The notes: generated from the sequence alone by a model not told the origin. A stretch of 22,010 nt of DNA from CAYYMD01 sp964480425 (GCA_964480425.1 CAYZPY010000024.1:1-22010); one strand, 5' to 3'; counted from the stretch's first letter, positions 8,019 through 16,149 are shown. Made by a program: numbers and translations.

Positions 8019-9055
8019 GTTTTCGAATCGGCGTCGTCGGGGTCGGGCGAATGGGCAAACTTCACGCACGCGTGGTGAGCGAAATGCCCCACGTACAACT
8101 CGCCTGCGTGGTGGACACCAATCCCGACGCCGCAGGGGCGGTGGCCGAACAACGCAAATGCAAGGCCATGGACTCGCCCCAAAATGCGGTGGAAATGGTG
8201 GATGCCGCCATTATCGCAACGCCCACCGTCGAGCACGTCGCCTCGGCCAGACCTTTTATCGCAGCCGGCGTGCCGGTTCTGATAGAGAAGCCCTTCACCG
8301 ACAACCCCGACGCCGGAGACGAATTAATCGACCTTGCCGCCCGCACCGGCACGACCGTGCAGGTCGGGCACACCGAGCGATTCAATCCGGTCGTCGAGGC
8401 CATCGTCCGCTACGCAATACGCCCGAAATTCATCGAGGCGCATCGAATCAGCCCGTTCACGTTCCGCTCCGCCGACGTCGGGGTGGTGCTGGACATGATG
8501 ATTCACGACCTGGACCTTGTGCTGATGCTGGTCTGCTCGGCGGTGAGGAGCGTGCGCGCCGTTGGCGTGAACGTCGTGGGCAAACACGAGGACATCTGCA
8601 ACGCGCGCCTGGAATTCCAAAACGGGTGTGTGGCGAACGTCACCGCCAGTCGCCTATCCGTCAAAACCGAACGGGAAATGCGGGTCTTCTCCGAGCAGGC
8701 GTATCTCTCGATGGACTATGCGCACAAGACCGGCGTGGTGATAAAAAAATCGGAGAATCTTGATCTTATACAGATGGCCAGGCGTCTGGACGTCGACGAC
8801 ATCGCCGAATTGGCACAATCGGTTGACTACAAAAACCTGCTGAAGTTCGAGCAGTTGACCTTCGACGATTCCACCGAGCCGCTGCGCAAGCAGGTCGAGG
8901 CGTTCGTACGTTCCATCGTCCGCAACTTGCCGCCCAAAGTATCCGGTAGGGAGGGACTGGCCGCCGTGAGACTGGCGCAGAAAATCGTCGCGTGTGTAAA
9001 GCAGCACAGGTGGGACGGCGACGCCTCCCCGCGACGCGGACTGGACATCATTTAG
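8015..9055 (+). CDS. Gfo/Idh/MocA-family NAD(P)-dependent oxidoreductase, possibly GnnA-like
   Basis: The 346-residue product is a sugar-type dehydrogenase. It has an N-terminal Rossmann fold (FRIGVVGVGRMGKLHA, about 3-18), the family EKP motif at 91-93 with the likely catalytic Lys92, and His164 in the conserved MIHDLD box. The motif GHTERFNP resembles the GHxERFNP motif I recall from oxidoreductases beside lpxA. In Acidithiobacillus ferrooxidans the similar gene gnnA, near lpxA, oxidises the 3-position of UDP-GlcNAc. Its partner aminotransferase GnnB then makes a diamino sugar for amide-linked lipid A. No gnnB homologue lies in this window, so the exact substrate is open. The GTGA overlap with lpxA points to co-translation and a role in lipid A or sugar-nucleotide metabolism. 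The family call is firm; the GnnA role is inference from context. Confidence 0.85.
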   Translation: MSFRIGVVGVGRMGKLHARVVSEMPHVQLACVVDTNPDAAGAVAEQRKCKAMDSPQNAVEMVDAAIIATPTVEHVASARPFIAAGVPVLIEKPFTDNPDAGDELIDLAARTGTTVQVGHTERFNPVVEAIVRYAIRPKFIEAHRISPFTFRSADVGVVLDMMIHDLDLVLMLVCSAVRSVRAVGVNVVGKHEDICNARLEFQNGCVANVTASRLSVKTEREMRVFSEQAYLSMDYAHKTGVVIKKSENLDLIQMARRLDVDDIAELAQSVDYKNLLKFEQLTFDDSTEPLRKQVEAFVRSIVRNLPPKVSGREGLAAVRLAQKIVACVKQHRWDGDASPRRGLDII

Positions 9056-9071
9056 TTAACGAGTCGACGAA

Positions 9072-10418
9072 TTAACGATTCGACAAATCAACGGCTTTTT
9101 TGACCGCGTATTTTATGAATCTCCGCCACTGGGCGGTCTTGTCCAGGCCGCAGCGCTTGTAATCGGCGATTAATTCGTTGAGATAGGTGTCCACCTTGCG
9201 GCCGTATTCCTCCAGGCGAAGTTTTTCTTCTATCCGCGGCTGGACCTGGCGGAACTCAATCTGCCTTCCGGGGTCCACCTCCAGTGCCTTTACGATGTAA
9301 AATCCATCGTCAGTCTCGATGATGTGGCTGACCTGTCCTTGGTCCAGTTCGAAGGCGACCTTTTCGACCTTCTCCCAACGCAGACTACCCCTTGGCATCA
9401 TCGGCCAGACACCGCCTTCTTCGGCGCGCAGCCCGCCGGAAAACTCCCTGGCCACCTTGGCGAAGTCCTGTCCGTTTCCGATGGCCTCGGCGGCGCGGTC
9501 TATTATCTTTCTGGCCTCGGCGCGGGCCTGGCTTAGTTGTTCTTCGGTGGGCTCGCCCTCAGTGTAGAGCCCGCCTGACGGACGGGCAGGCAGAAATTGC
9601 TCCACCGGCGCGGCGATGATCTGCATGCGAACCTTCTTTGGCGTGCGGTACTGCGATATGTGCCTGTTGTAGTATTCCACGAGCCGCCTGCGGGGTATGC
9701 TCACCGACGGGGTGAATTTGCTGCGGAAGTACATGTCAATGATGAGTTGACGACGACGGGCCGCGATCACCTCCTCCATATTCGTGTCTTGCTCGGCGAG
9801 TCTCTGCTTGAGTTTCGTTTCGCTTCCCCCGGCCTGGGTCAGCATCTCCTTGCGATACTTCCGCAACTGGGCCTCTATGTGTTTCTGGCGCTCTTCGTCG
9901 AGTTTCTTGCTCGCCTCGGCGAACACCATCGTCTCGGCGATTTCGTTCCATATCTGACGCTCGATGAGCTCTTTGACGCGGACCTTGGACTTTTTGTCGC
10001 CCGGCGGCTCGCCGACGATGCGCTCCAATCGCCTCTCCAGAGGCCGAAGAACCTCCGTAACGGTCAGGATGGTCTGGGAATCTATCTGGAGAACCGGCTC
10101 GGTGATTACGTCGCCGAGTTGTTGCTCTCGGGCCCCATCGGCGTCCTGCGGTCCGGTTTCCACGTCGGTGTCCGCCCGTACGGGTGCGGGGGATGTGTCA
10201 GGCCGCGTTTCGACGCCGTTTTTCGGGCGGACCTCACCGGCGCCCGTGGGCTTCTGCTGAGTTTGCCCGGCGCCTGTCTTCTGGAGCCGGGTTGGCTCGG
10301 TGACCGGCACCTGCTTTTCTTCCTGCTGCGTCGACCGCACCCACTGGTTGAATCTTTCGCAGCCGCAAAGTGCCCCCGCCGCCGTTGCAATAATTATGGG
10401 GATGATTCGTCGCCGCAT
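9072..10418 (-). CDS. Lipoprotein peptidyl-prolyl isomerase / foldase (SurA/PrsA-like, parvulin domain)
   Basis: This 448-residue protein is probably a membrane-anchored periplasmic chaperone with prolyl isomerase activity. The ATG at 10418 gives a basic N-terminus, a hydrophobic stretch and a lipobox LCGC with Cys20 as the acylation site. Frames upstream of it cover repeat DNA, and a GGAG precedes it by ten bases. A Pro/Thr/Gln-rich linker (about 25-105) follows. Next comes a helical SurA_N-type chaperone region (about 110-250), then a parvulin domain (about 255-385) with AREFSGG, EEGGVWPMMPRGSL (Trp338), VAFELDQGQVSHIIETDDGFYIVKALE, and a C-terminal helical part. The linker segment near residues 276-283 (PARPSGG) is encoded by an inserted palindromic repeat. 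SurA hands outer-membrane proteins to BamA, which fits the neighbouring block. Whether it acts like SurA or PrsA cannot be settled here. Confidence 0.87.
   Translation of the reverse strand: MRRRIIPIIIATAAGALCGCERFNQWVRSTQQEEKQVPVTEPTRLQKTGAGQTQQKPTGAGEVRPKNGVETRPDTSPAPVRADTDVETGPQDADGAREQQLGDVITEPVLQIDSQTILTVTEVLRPLERRLERIVGEPPGDKKSKVRVKELIERQIWNEIAETMVFAEASKKLDEERQKHIEAQLRKYRKEMLTQAGGSETKLKQRLAEQDTNMEEVIAARRRQLIIDMYFRSKFTPSVSIPRRRLVEYYNRHISQYRTPKKVRMQIIAAPVEQFLPARPSGGLYTEGEPTEEQLSQARAEARKIIDRAAEAIGNGQDFAKVAREFSGGLRAEEGGVWPMMPRGSLRWEKVEKVAFELDQGQVSHIIETDDGFYIVKALEVDPGRQIEFRQVQPRIEEKLRLEEYGRKVDTYLNELIADYKRCGLDKTAQWRRFIKYAVKKAVDLSNR
9570..9594. repeat. GCCTG/CAGGC palindromic element inside the foldase gene
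   Basis: The sequence has nested inverted arms, GCCCG (9570-9574) with CGGGC (9584-9588) and GCCTG (9574-9578) with CAGGC (9588-9592). It resembles the GCCTGCC elements upstream of the same gene. It lies in frame and encodes PARPSGG in a loop of the parvulin domain. Confidence 0.5.
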
Positions 10419-10438
10419 TTTCCTTGAGCTCCAAACCT

Positions 10439-10460
10439 GCCTGCCCGCCCATAGGCAGGC
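10439..10460. repeat. GCCTGCC inverted repeat upstream of the foldase gene
   Basis: Perfect seven-base arms GCCTGCC (10439-10445) and GGCAGGC (10454-10460) surround an eight-base loop. It lies 21 bases upstream of the foldase start, so it would fall in the 5' leader or promoter. It is not followed by a T run on either strand, so it is not an obvious terminator of mfd. Confidence 0.55.
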
Positions 10461-10487
10461 CGGGCGCCGCGCTTGCGTCTGGGGATG

Positions 10488-10514
10488 CATGCCTGCCCCA
10501 AGGCCGGAGGCATG
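10488..10514. repeat. CATGCCT/AGGCATG inverted repeat between mfd and the foldase gene
   Basis: Perfect seven-base arms CATGCCT (10488-10494) and AGGCATG (10508-10514) surround a 13-base loop that contains a second GCCC...GGCC pairing. It shares the GCCTGCCC core with the element 28 bases away and with the copy inside the foldase gene. Together they fill most of the 127-bp spacer. Confidence 0.55.
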
Positions 10515-10545
10515 GCGTCCGCATTTCCTCAAAACAATATTATAA

Positions 10546-13500
10546 CTAATCCATCGCGCTTCTCAACCGGTTTAACAGTACGCGCCTCAGCGTGGTCGGT
10601 TCGAGGTAATTTTCCGGCGGGCGCCAGTGGGCGGTGTGTTCGTCGGCGATGCGGACCGTTCCGTCTGCGTCGTTCAGCAGCTCCTGTGAAACTTTCGAAA
10701 AATTGTCCACCGTGAAAATCACGTCGGGGTCCGATCGCATAATGCCGGATATCCCCAGCGTCCCTGCCCTAAGTCGGATCTCCGCCGACTCGAGCATCGC
10801 CCCCACCGGCGGCGGCGGCGGACCGCAGGTGTCCAGAAGGTCCGCGTGGAGATGCTCCAGGTCCTCCACGCTTGCGGCGGTCGCCGCCCGGCGGTAAATA
10901 TCCATCCGCTGCCTGTCGGAGGGAACGTACGACGGCGGCACGTAGGTCTCCATGCCGATATCCAGGCGGACGCGACGCCGGCGCGCCGGCGACCTGCCGT
11001 GAATCTCGTCCACAGCGCCGCGGAGCAGGCGGCAGTACATCTCGTAACCGACCGCCGCTATGTGCCCGCTCTGCTCGGCGCCCAGAATGTTGCCCGCCCC
11101 GCGAAGCTGTAAGTCGCGCATGGCTATCTTGAAACCGGCGCCCAGTTCGGAAAATTCCTCCACCGCCCGGAGACGCCTCGAAGCCGCAGGACGTACCGGG
11201 CGGGTCTCGGGCAGCAGCAGGTAGCAATACGCCCGGTGCTTGTAGCGCCCCACGCGCCCGCGAAGCTGGTGCAGTTCTGCCAGTCCGAATCGGTCCGCCT
11301 CGTGGATGATCATTGTGTTGGCGGTGGGAATGTCCAGACCGGATTCGATAATCGTCGTGCACACCAGCACGTCTATCTCGCGACGGACGAATCTTAGCAT
11401 GGTCCGCTCCAGTTCGCCCGACGACATCCTCCCGTGCGCCACGCCGATTCGCGCATCGTTCGCAAGGCGACCCACCCGCTCGGCAAGGGTGTGAATGTCG
11501 TGCACGCGATTATGCACGAAGAAAACCTGCCCGCGACGCCCCATCTCGCGCCCGATCGCCCGGCGGATGAAGTCGTCGTCCCAGTGGCACACCTCGGTGT
11601 GGATTGACCGGCGGTCAAGCGGGGCGGTGGCAAGCGCGCTTATGTCGCGCAGGCCCAGCAGCGACATGTGCAGCGTGCGGGGAATGGGCGTGGCAGTCAT
11701 GGTAAGCACGTCCACGGTGGCGCGGACTTGCTTGAGCCGCTCCTTGTGCTCCACGCCGAAACGCTGCTCCTCGTCGATTATCACCAGCCCCAGGTCGGCG
11801 AACCGCACGTCGTCGCTGAGAAGCCGGTGCGTGCCGACGATTACGTCGATTTTGCCTTCGGCCAGAAGTTTTATAATCCGCCGGGCCTGGGCGGGATTGC
11901 GGAATCGGCTGAGCATGTCCACCGTCACGGGGTAATCGGCGAACCGCTCGGCGAACGTTCGCCAGTGCTGCTCGGCCAGGACGGTGGTGGGCACGAGCAC
12001 GGCGGTCTGCTTTCCCGCCTCGGCGGCGCGGAATGCGGCCCGCATCGCCAGTTCGGTCTTGCCGTATCCAACGTCGCCGCAGAGCAGGCGGTCCATCGGG
12101 CCTGGCGCGCCCAGGTCGCCGTCTATCTGCCTCATGGTCGCCGACTGGTCGGGCGTCTCGTCGTATATGAACTCCGCGTCGAACTGGCGCTGCCACGGGG
12201 TACCGGTGGGGTACGACACGCCGCGGGACGACTGGCGTATCGCTTGGGTGCGGAGCATCTCCGCGGCCAGTTCGCGGACCGCGCGCCCCACCCGATCGGT
12301 GGTCTTGGACCACATCTTGCCGCCCAGGCGGCTGAGCGTGGGCCTGCGCCGTGCGGCGCCAATGTACTTGTGAACAAGGTCGATGCGCTCGGCCGGAACG
12401 TTCAGCATAGAGTTGCCCGCAAAGCGAAGGCACAGGAACTCGCGCGTGCCCCCGTCCTTGTCGATTCGCCGCAGTCCCTCGAAGCGCGCGATGCCGTGCT
12501 CGGTGTGAACGACGTAATCGCCCGCGCGGAGGTCCAGCATCGCCTCGAGTTCGTTTACGGCGCCGCCCCGGCCGGGGCGGAACCGGCGCGGACGCGTGTA
12601 GCGGTGGAATATCTCGTGATGGCCCACCACCGCCAGGCGCTGCCCAGGCCAGCGGAAGCCCTCCCCAAGCCGGCCGATTTGCATCTTTGGCGCCCGCGCG
12701 CCGGGCATGTGCCGGCGGTATAGTTCGCCCAGGCGGTTTTTCTGCGCCTCGGTGCGGCAGTAGACCACCGCATCGGCCGAGCGGGCCAACTCGGCCAGTT
12801 CTTCCATCGCTTCGGGCACGTTCGTCGAGAAAGTCGCAGCCGGGAGCGTGCCGATTTCAACGTGCCCGTCGTCGCCCGCCTCGGCATACAGTTCCGCGCG
12901 GGCGAATCGCTCAGTCGCTTCGAATAAGGCCTTTGGCTTATGCATCGTGCGGACCTCCTCGCTGCGGCCGAGGTGCCGCGTGCGGGTGTATAACTGTTCG
13001 CCCAGTGCATACAGTTCGTCCGGCTCGCGCAGAAACATCACCGCATCAGGCGGGAGGTAATCGAAAATCGTCGCCGAGGCGCCGGCAGTTATTCCGCCCG
13101 CGGCGGCGGAGGTTATCTGGCACGATTCTATCTCGCCGATGCTGCGTTGGGTCTCCGGCTCGAACAGGCGGATGGAGTCCACCTCGTCGCCGAAATACTC
13201 CACGCGCACCGGGCGATCGTGACCCAGCGGGAAGATGTCCGCGATACCCCCGCGGCGGGCGAACTCGCCCGGGGAGTAAACTTGGTCGCTGCGGGCGAAG
13301 TCGGCCTCGATGAGCCACTTTATCAACTCGTCGATCTGGAGCGTGGCGGACTTGCGTATCTCCAGGCGCGCCGCGGCCAGGTCCCCCGGGCTAGGGACCG
13401 GCTGGAGCAGCGCCATCACCGGCGCCGCCACAAACGTGTTGCGCCCGCCCGGCGGATGTGCCAGCATGTTGCAGATTCGCATGCGCTCGGCGATTATCTC

Positions 13501-13758
13501 GTCGTTGAGGTGCTCGGTGCCGATGTCAACCTCCCAGGCGCAGAACACCTCGCATGCGACGCCGCACAGCGTCTCCAGGTCGTCGGCGAAGTCGTCGGCG
13601 TCGCCGCCGTGGGGCACCACCGCAAGGGCGGCAGCGCGGCGGTGTTGTGCTATCGCCCCGGACCCAAGCGCCGTCGCCGCCCCGTGCAGCCCAGACAGGC
13701 GCACGACGTGCCCCGGCGCCAGTCGATCGGCCGCGTCGCGAAATTTGGAATTTTTCAT
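10546..13758 (-). CDS. mfd: Transcription-repair coupling factor Mfd
   Basis: Mfd displaces RNA polymerase stalled at DNA damage and recruits UvrA for nucleotide excision repair. The 1070-residue product, slightly shorter than E. coli Mfd (1148), has the UvrB-like N-terminal module (about 1-350, with GEFARRGGIADIFP and PVRVEYFGDEVDSIR). The RNA polymerase-interacting domain follows (about 400-480: LRAGDYVVHTEHGIARFEG). The RecG-like translocase contains Walker A GDVGYGKTE (Lys567), the DEEQ box (662-665), TATPIPRTLHMSLLGLRD and LRGRVGR. A C-terminal TRCF domain (about 910-1040) ends the protein. The ATG at 13758 was chosen over an upstream TTG at 13773; neither has a strong binding site. A 7-bp-stem hairpin (13806-13826) lies in the likely leader. 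Apart from the foldase 127 bp downstream on the same strand it has no functional neighbour here. Confidence 0.95.
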   Translation of the reverse strand: MKNSKFRDAADRLAPGHVVRLSGLHGAATALGSGAIAQHRRAAALAVVPHGGDADDFADDLETLCGVACEVFCAWEVDIGTEHLNDEIIAERMRICNMLAHPPGGRNTFVAAPVMALLQPVPSPGDLAAARLEIRKSATLQIDELIKWLIEADFARSDQVYSPGEFARRGGIADIFPLGHDRPVRVEYFGDEVDSIRLFEPETQRSIGEIESCQITSAAAGGITAGASATIFDYLPPDAVMFLREPDELYALGEQLYTRTRHLGRSEEVRTMHKPKALFEATERFARAELYAEAGDDGHVEIGTLPAATFSTNVPEAMEELAELARSADAVVYCRTEAQKNRLGELYRRHMPGARAPKMQIGRLGEGFRWPGQRLAVVGHHEIFHRYTRPRRFRPGRGGAVNELEAMLDLRAGDYVVHTEHGIARFEGLRRIDKDGGTREFLCLRFAGNSMLNVPAERIDLVHKYIGAARRRPTLSRLGGKMWSKTTDRVGRAVRELAAEMLRTQAIRQSSRGVSYPTGTPWQRQFDAEFIYDETPDQSATMRQIDGDLGAPGPMDRLLCGDVGYGKTELAMRAAFRAAEAGKQTAVLVPTTVLAEQHWRTFAERFADYPVTVDMLSRFRNPAQARRIIKLLAEGKIDVIVGTHRLLSDDVRFADLGLVIIDEEQRFGVEHKERLKQVRATVDVLTMTATPIPRTLHMSLLGLRDISALATAPLDRRSIHTEVCHWDDDFIRRAIGREMGRRGQVFFVHNRVHDIHTLAERVGRLANDARIGVAHGRMSSGELERTMLRFVRREIDVLVCTTIIESGLDIPTANTMIIHEADRFGLAELHQLRGRVGRYKHRAYCYLLLPETRPVRPAASRRLRAVEEFSELGAGFKIAMRDLQLRGAGNILGAEQSGHIAAVGYEMYCRLLRGAVDEIHGRSPARRRRVRLDIGMETYVPPSYVPSDRQRMDIYRRAATAASVEDLEHLHADLLDTCGPPPPPVGAMLESAEIRLRAGTLGISGIMRSDPDVIFTVDNFSKVSQELLNDADGTVRIADEHTAHWRPPENYLEPTTLRRVLLNRLRSAMD

Positions 13759-13805
13759 CGCATTATGGAGCAATTTTTCACCGTGCGCGCAGCAGTAACC
13801 GCCGA

Positions 13806-13826
13806 CGGGGCGAAATTTCCGCCCCG
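13806..13826. repeat. Hairpin-forming inverted repeat upstream of mfd
   Basis: CGGGGCG (13806-13812) pairs with CGCCCCG (13820-13826) across a seven-base AT-rich loop. It sits 48 bases before the mfd start. Neither side is followed by a T run, so it is not a clear terminator. It could be a leader structure or a protein site. The rest of the 257-bp spacer up to 14015 is AT-rich, with no gene that I can see. Confidence 0.35.
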
Positions 13827-14015
13827 ACGCCGGTGAATTAATCGTTTAATTTTTGCGAATATAAATACGCACTGTTTCTATCGTCTCGTCAGGCGTGCTG
13901 TTTGGATTTTACGTATATAATATTCACGCCCACTAACGGCTCGTTGGATGCGTTGTGTCATAATTTAAGGAACCGACATAGAGCGAATTTATAATGTTCA
14001 AGGATACTGACGTCT

Positions 14016-15767
14016 TCATTCTACACGAATCACGATGTCGTCGTGGCCTTTTTCCTTGTCGTCGCTTCCGTCGTCGTCTTTCATGTTCGCCCCGGCGCTG
14101 TAGAGCAAGTATCCGCCGGTGGTGCGCTGGTAGTAGGGGGGCCTGTCCGTGAAAAGATCGGTCGGCGCCTGCGGCAGCTGAGCGCCCATCAGGTGGGTCA
14201 ATTGTATGGGATACTTCAGATGCCTGCCGCGATACGCCTCCAGCGCCAGGGCGACCTTGAGGAGTTCGTGTTTCATCTTGTGCTCGAACCAGTAAGTGGT
14301 TGTATCGTCGAGATTAGGGACGAGTATTGCCGCCATGACGTCGGCCAGTTTTTTCGACATGGACTTTTTGTCGTCATGTGAAGGCGCCATCTGCGATTTT
14401 ACGGATTCCCACGCCGTTATTAACGGCATGCCTCGCAGATCGTATTTCTTTTCAATTGCATTCATCTCCTTTGAAAGTTTCCCGTTGAGTTCGCTTCGAC
14501 GTGTGTGTGTCTTTGCGCACGCGGCGCTTATACACCTGTCAAACCATTTGTTTATAATCCGCAGGACCAGGTTCCAGTCCGGAAGATCGTCGTCGTCGGC
14601 GCGGGCCGGCTCTGCGTCCGATTCGCCCTCGGCGCGCGAGAGCATCATTACACAGTCCAGGGCCATAAGGCGATCCGTGCGGTACGCCCGGCGTATGTCG
14701 GGGAATTCCGACAGCCCGTGAAGCTCCACCAGCAGCGTCCCGCACTGGTCGGGTGGGAGAAAGCGTTTTTGTATGAGTTTGGTTTCGGCCTCGGTTGCGA
14801 TGTTGTCGATTGCCAGCGACACCAGCCGGCTGACGAGGAACGGCTCCCGCCCCACAAGTCGGGCGAGGCAGTGGGCCGTAATCAGGTCGCTCCGCACGCC
14901 CAGGAAGTCCCCCGTACCGGCGCGCATCATCACCATTGCAGTCATCGCCCCAGCGACGTGCCTCAGTGTTCCGATGCCGGGGCTTGAAACGTCGATTAGT
15001 TGCGGCGGGTTCCGGTGTGAGATGAAAGGGCGGTAATATCGTTTGTGCCTGACGGCATTTGTAATCCCGGCAAGCGGCTTTTCGTTGGACTTCAGCCAGG
15101 CGGCGATGATGGGATTGTCATCAGGCCGCCATGGCCCGGACTGTGCTTTTTCGAATTGAAGCTGCGATTCTTCAGAGTCCTCATTGTTTGTATTTATGTA
15201 TTCAGCCAGGGAGATGAAATATTCACCGTCGGCCGGAAGCGGCGACATATCCAGGCGCTTGTAAGTCTCATCGCGGACGTCCTGATCGACCAGCTCCGGG
15301 CCGACGGCCTTGAGCAGTCCGACAAAGGCGTTGTTGTCCTTCGTGACGCCCCTGGAGTGTTTGCGGTTGAGATATTCGACGTAATTGACCGTGCCGTCCG
15401 GGTTTACGGGCGAGGTGATGCACGTGGTCTCCCTGGAGATGGTGATTCTGCCCTCTGTGGGCGCTTCGACGGCGGCGGGTATATCCTCGGGAATGCGCGC
15501 CGGACTCGTCGCTGTTACCGGTTTGACGATCTCGCCGGCGTCCCTGCCCCCGGCAGTGAACATTTTCCCGCGACGCTGCTGGGCTTTGGGCCTGGCGGGC
15601 GTCAGGGCATCGGCGGGCAACGTCGCCGGCCCGGTCGCCGGCTTGGTTGTGGGTTCCTCTGTCAAAACCGCTCCGGACAGGAAAAAGACAATAACCGCCG
15701 AAATTCCCGCCTTGGGAAGCGCAAAACCAGCGGATGATGCGTGCTTTGAGTGTTTTCTATTTTTCAT
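14016..15767 (-). CDS. Large secreted protein of unknown function, planctomycete type
   Basis: I do not recognise a defined family for most of this 583-residue protein. It starts with a basic N-terminus and a single hydrophobic segment (about 19-36), a signal peptide or anchor. A Pro/Thr/Ala-rich linker (about 38-75) and a long helical soluble region follow. The C-terminal segment (about 502-583: LALEAYRGRHLKYP, QAPTDLFTDRPPYY, YLLYSAGAN, then an acidic Asp/Lys tail) matches a motif often seen at the end of exported planctomycete proteins. That motif resembles the pseudopilin-like 'P..L..L......PLDPFTG..L.Y....GY.LYS.G.DG.DDGG' pattern. GGAG seven bases upstream supports the ATG at 15767. A decayed copy of residues about 145-220 lies immediately upstream, so the gene was duplicated in tandem. 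The role is unknown; an envelope or periplasmic location is inferred. Confidence 0.7.
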   Translation of the reverse strand: MKNRKHSKHASSAGFALPKAGISAVIVFFLSGAVLTEEPTTKPATGPATLPADALTPARPKAQQRRGKMFTAGGRDAGEIVKPVTATSPARIPEDIPAAVEAPTEGRITISRETTCITSPVNPDGTVNYVEYLNRKHSRGVTKDNNAFVGLLKAVGPELVDQDVRDETYKRLDMSPLPADGEYFISLAEYINTNNEDSEESQLQFEKAQSGPWRPDDNPIIAAWLKSNEKPLAGITNAVRHKRYYRPFISHRNPPQLIDVSSPGIGTLRHVAGAMTAMVMMRAGTGDFLGVRSDLITAHCLARLVGREPFLVSRLVSLAIDNIATEAETKLIQKRFLPPDQCGTLLVELHGLSEFPDIRRAYRTDRLMALDCVMMLSRAEGESDAEPARADDDDLPDWNLVLRIINKWFDRCISAACAKTHTRRSELNGKLSKEMNAIEKKYDLRGMPLITAWESVKSQMAPSHDDKKSMSKKLADVMAAILVPNLDDTTTYWFEHKMKHELLKVALALEAYRGRHLKYPIQLTHLMGAQLPQAPTDLFTDRPPYYQRTTGGYLLYSAGANMKDDDGSDDKEKGHDDIVIRVE

Positions 15768-15796
15768 CTGTTTTCTCCATGTTGATACGGATGACT

Positions 15797-16047
15797 ATAT
15801 CGCCTTCATCTAGGCGGCGACGACGGGATAATCACCTGAACGCCAAGGGGCCGGCGCGCTTTTTCAAATTGTGTTTCCGCTTGCTGTTCGTCGATGTTGT
15901 TTTTTCGGGAATGTTCATACGGCGACATGAAATATTCACCGTCGGCCGGAAGCGGCTCCATATCCGGGCGCTTGTAAACCTTGTCGCGGATGCTCCGGAG
16001 AAACAGTTCCGTGCCGACGGCCTTGAGCAGTCCGACAAATCGGAATT
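15797..16047 (-). pseudogene. Decayed partial duplicate of the adjacent secreted-protein gene
   Basis: This fragment is a copy of the region of the 14016-15767 gene encoding about residues 145-220. DNA at 15927-15956 is identical over 30 bases to 15214-15243, and 16014-16039 is identical over 26 bases to 15301-15326. Translated on the minus strand it reads FVGLLKAVGTELF and PLPADGEYF, as in the intact gene. One extra base near 15845-15852 shifts the frame. After correction the sequence reads PWRSGDYPVVAA, then TAG where the intact gene has a Trp codon, and a second stop follows. No signal peptide, start or remaining two thirds of the gene is present. The rest of the 527-bp spacer between the intact gene and galE (15768-16294) holds only a short palindrome and the presumed galE promoter region. 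Confidence 0.8.
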
Positions 16048-16133
16048 CGTCCCACACTCATATTTTACTCCCGATCGTAATTGTCATTTACAGACGTTTG
16101 CCCGCTCGCACCGACGGCACAAGCATACGCTCG

Positions 16134-16149
16134 TCCCGATATATCGGGA
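16134..16149. repeat. 16-bp perfect palindrome upstream of galE
   Basis: TCCCGATATATCGGGA is a perfect dyad 146 bases before the galE start, in the AT-rich spacer behind the pseudogene. It could be an operator for a dimeric regulator, or the relic of an element. A dyad of this length is not far from chance in 22 kb. Confidence 0.35.

Noticed and set aside
6763..8763. Very long plus-strand frame running across the N gap
   Set aside because: It joins an out-of-frame reading of the first lpxA paralog, the true first part of lpxA, and then a wrong frame after the Ns. Only the middle section (7150-7657) is real coding.
9597..10427. Plus-strand frame of 276 codons opposite the foldase gene
   Set aside because: The minus strand encodes a clear parvulin-domain protein with a lipobox. 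The plus frame has no recognisable motif and begins inside the parvulin domain.
11668..12723. Plus-strand frame of 351 codons inside mfd
   Set aside because: It is antisense to the conserved translocase motifs of Mfd, which are intact on the minus strand.
13916..13921. Perfect TATAAT on the plus strand between mfd and the secreted-protein gene
   Set aside because: There is no -35 box at proper spacing, and no plus-strand gene follows; the next gene on both sides is on the minus strand.
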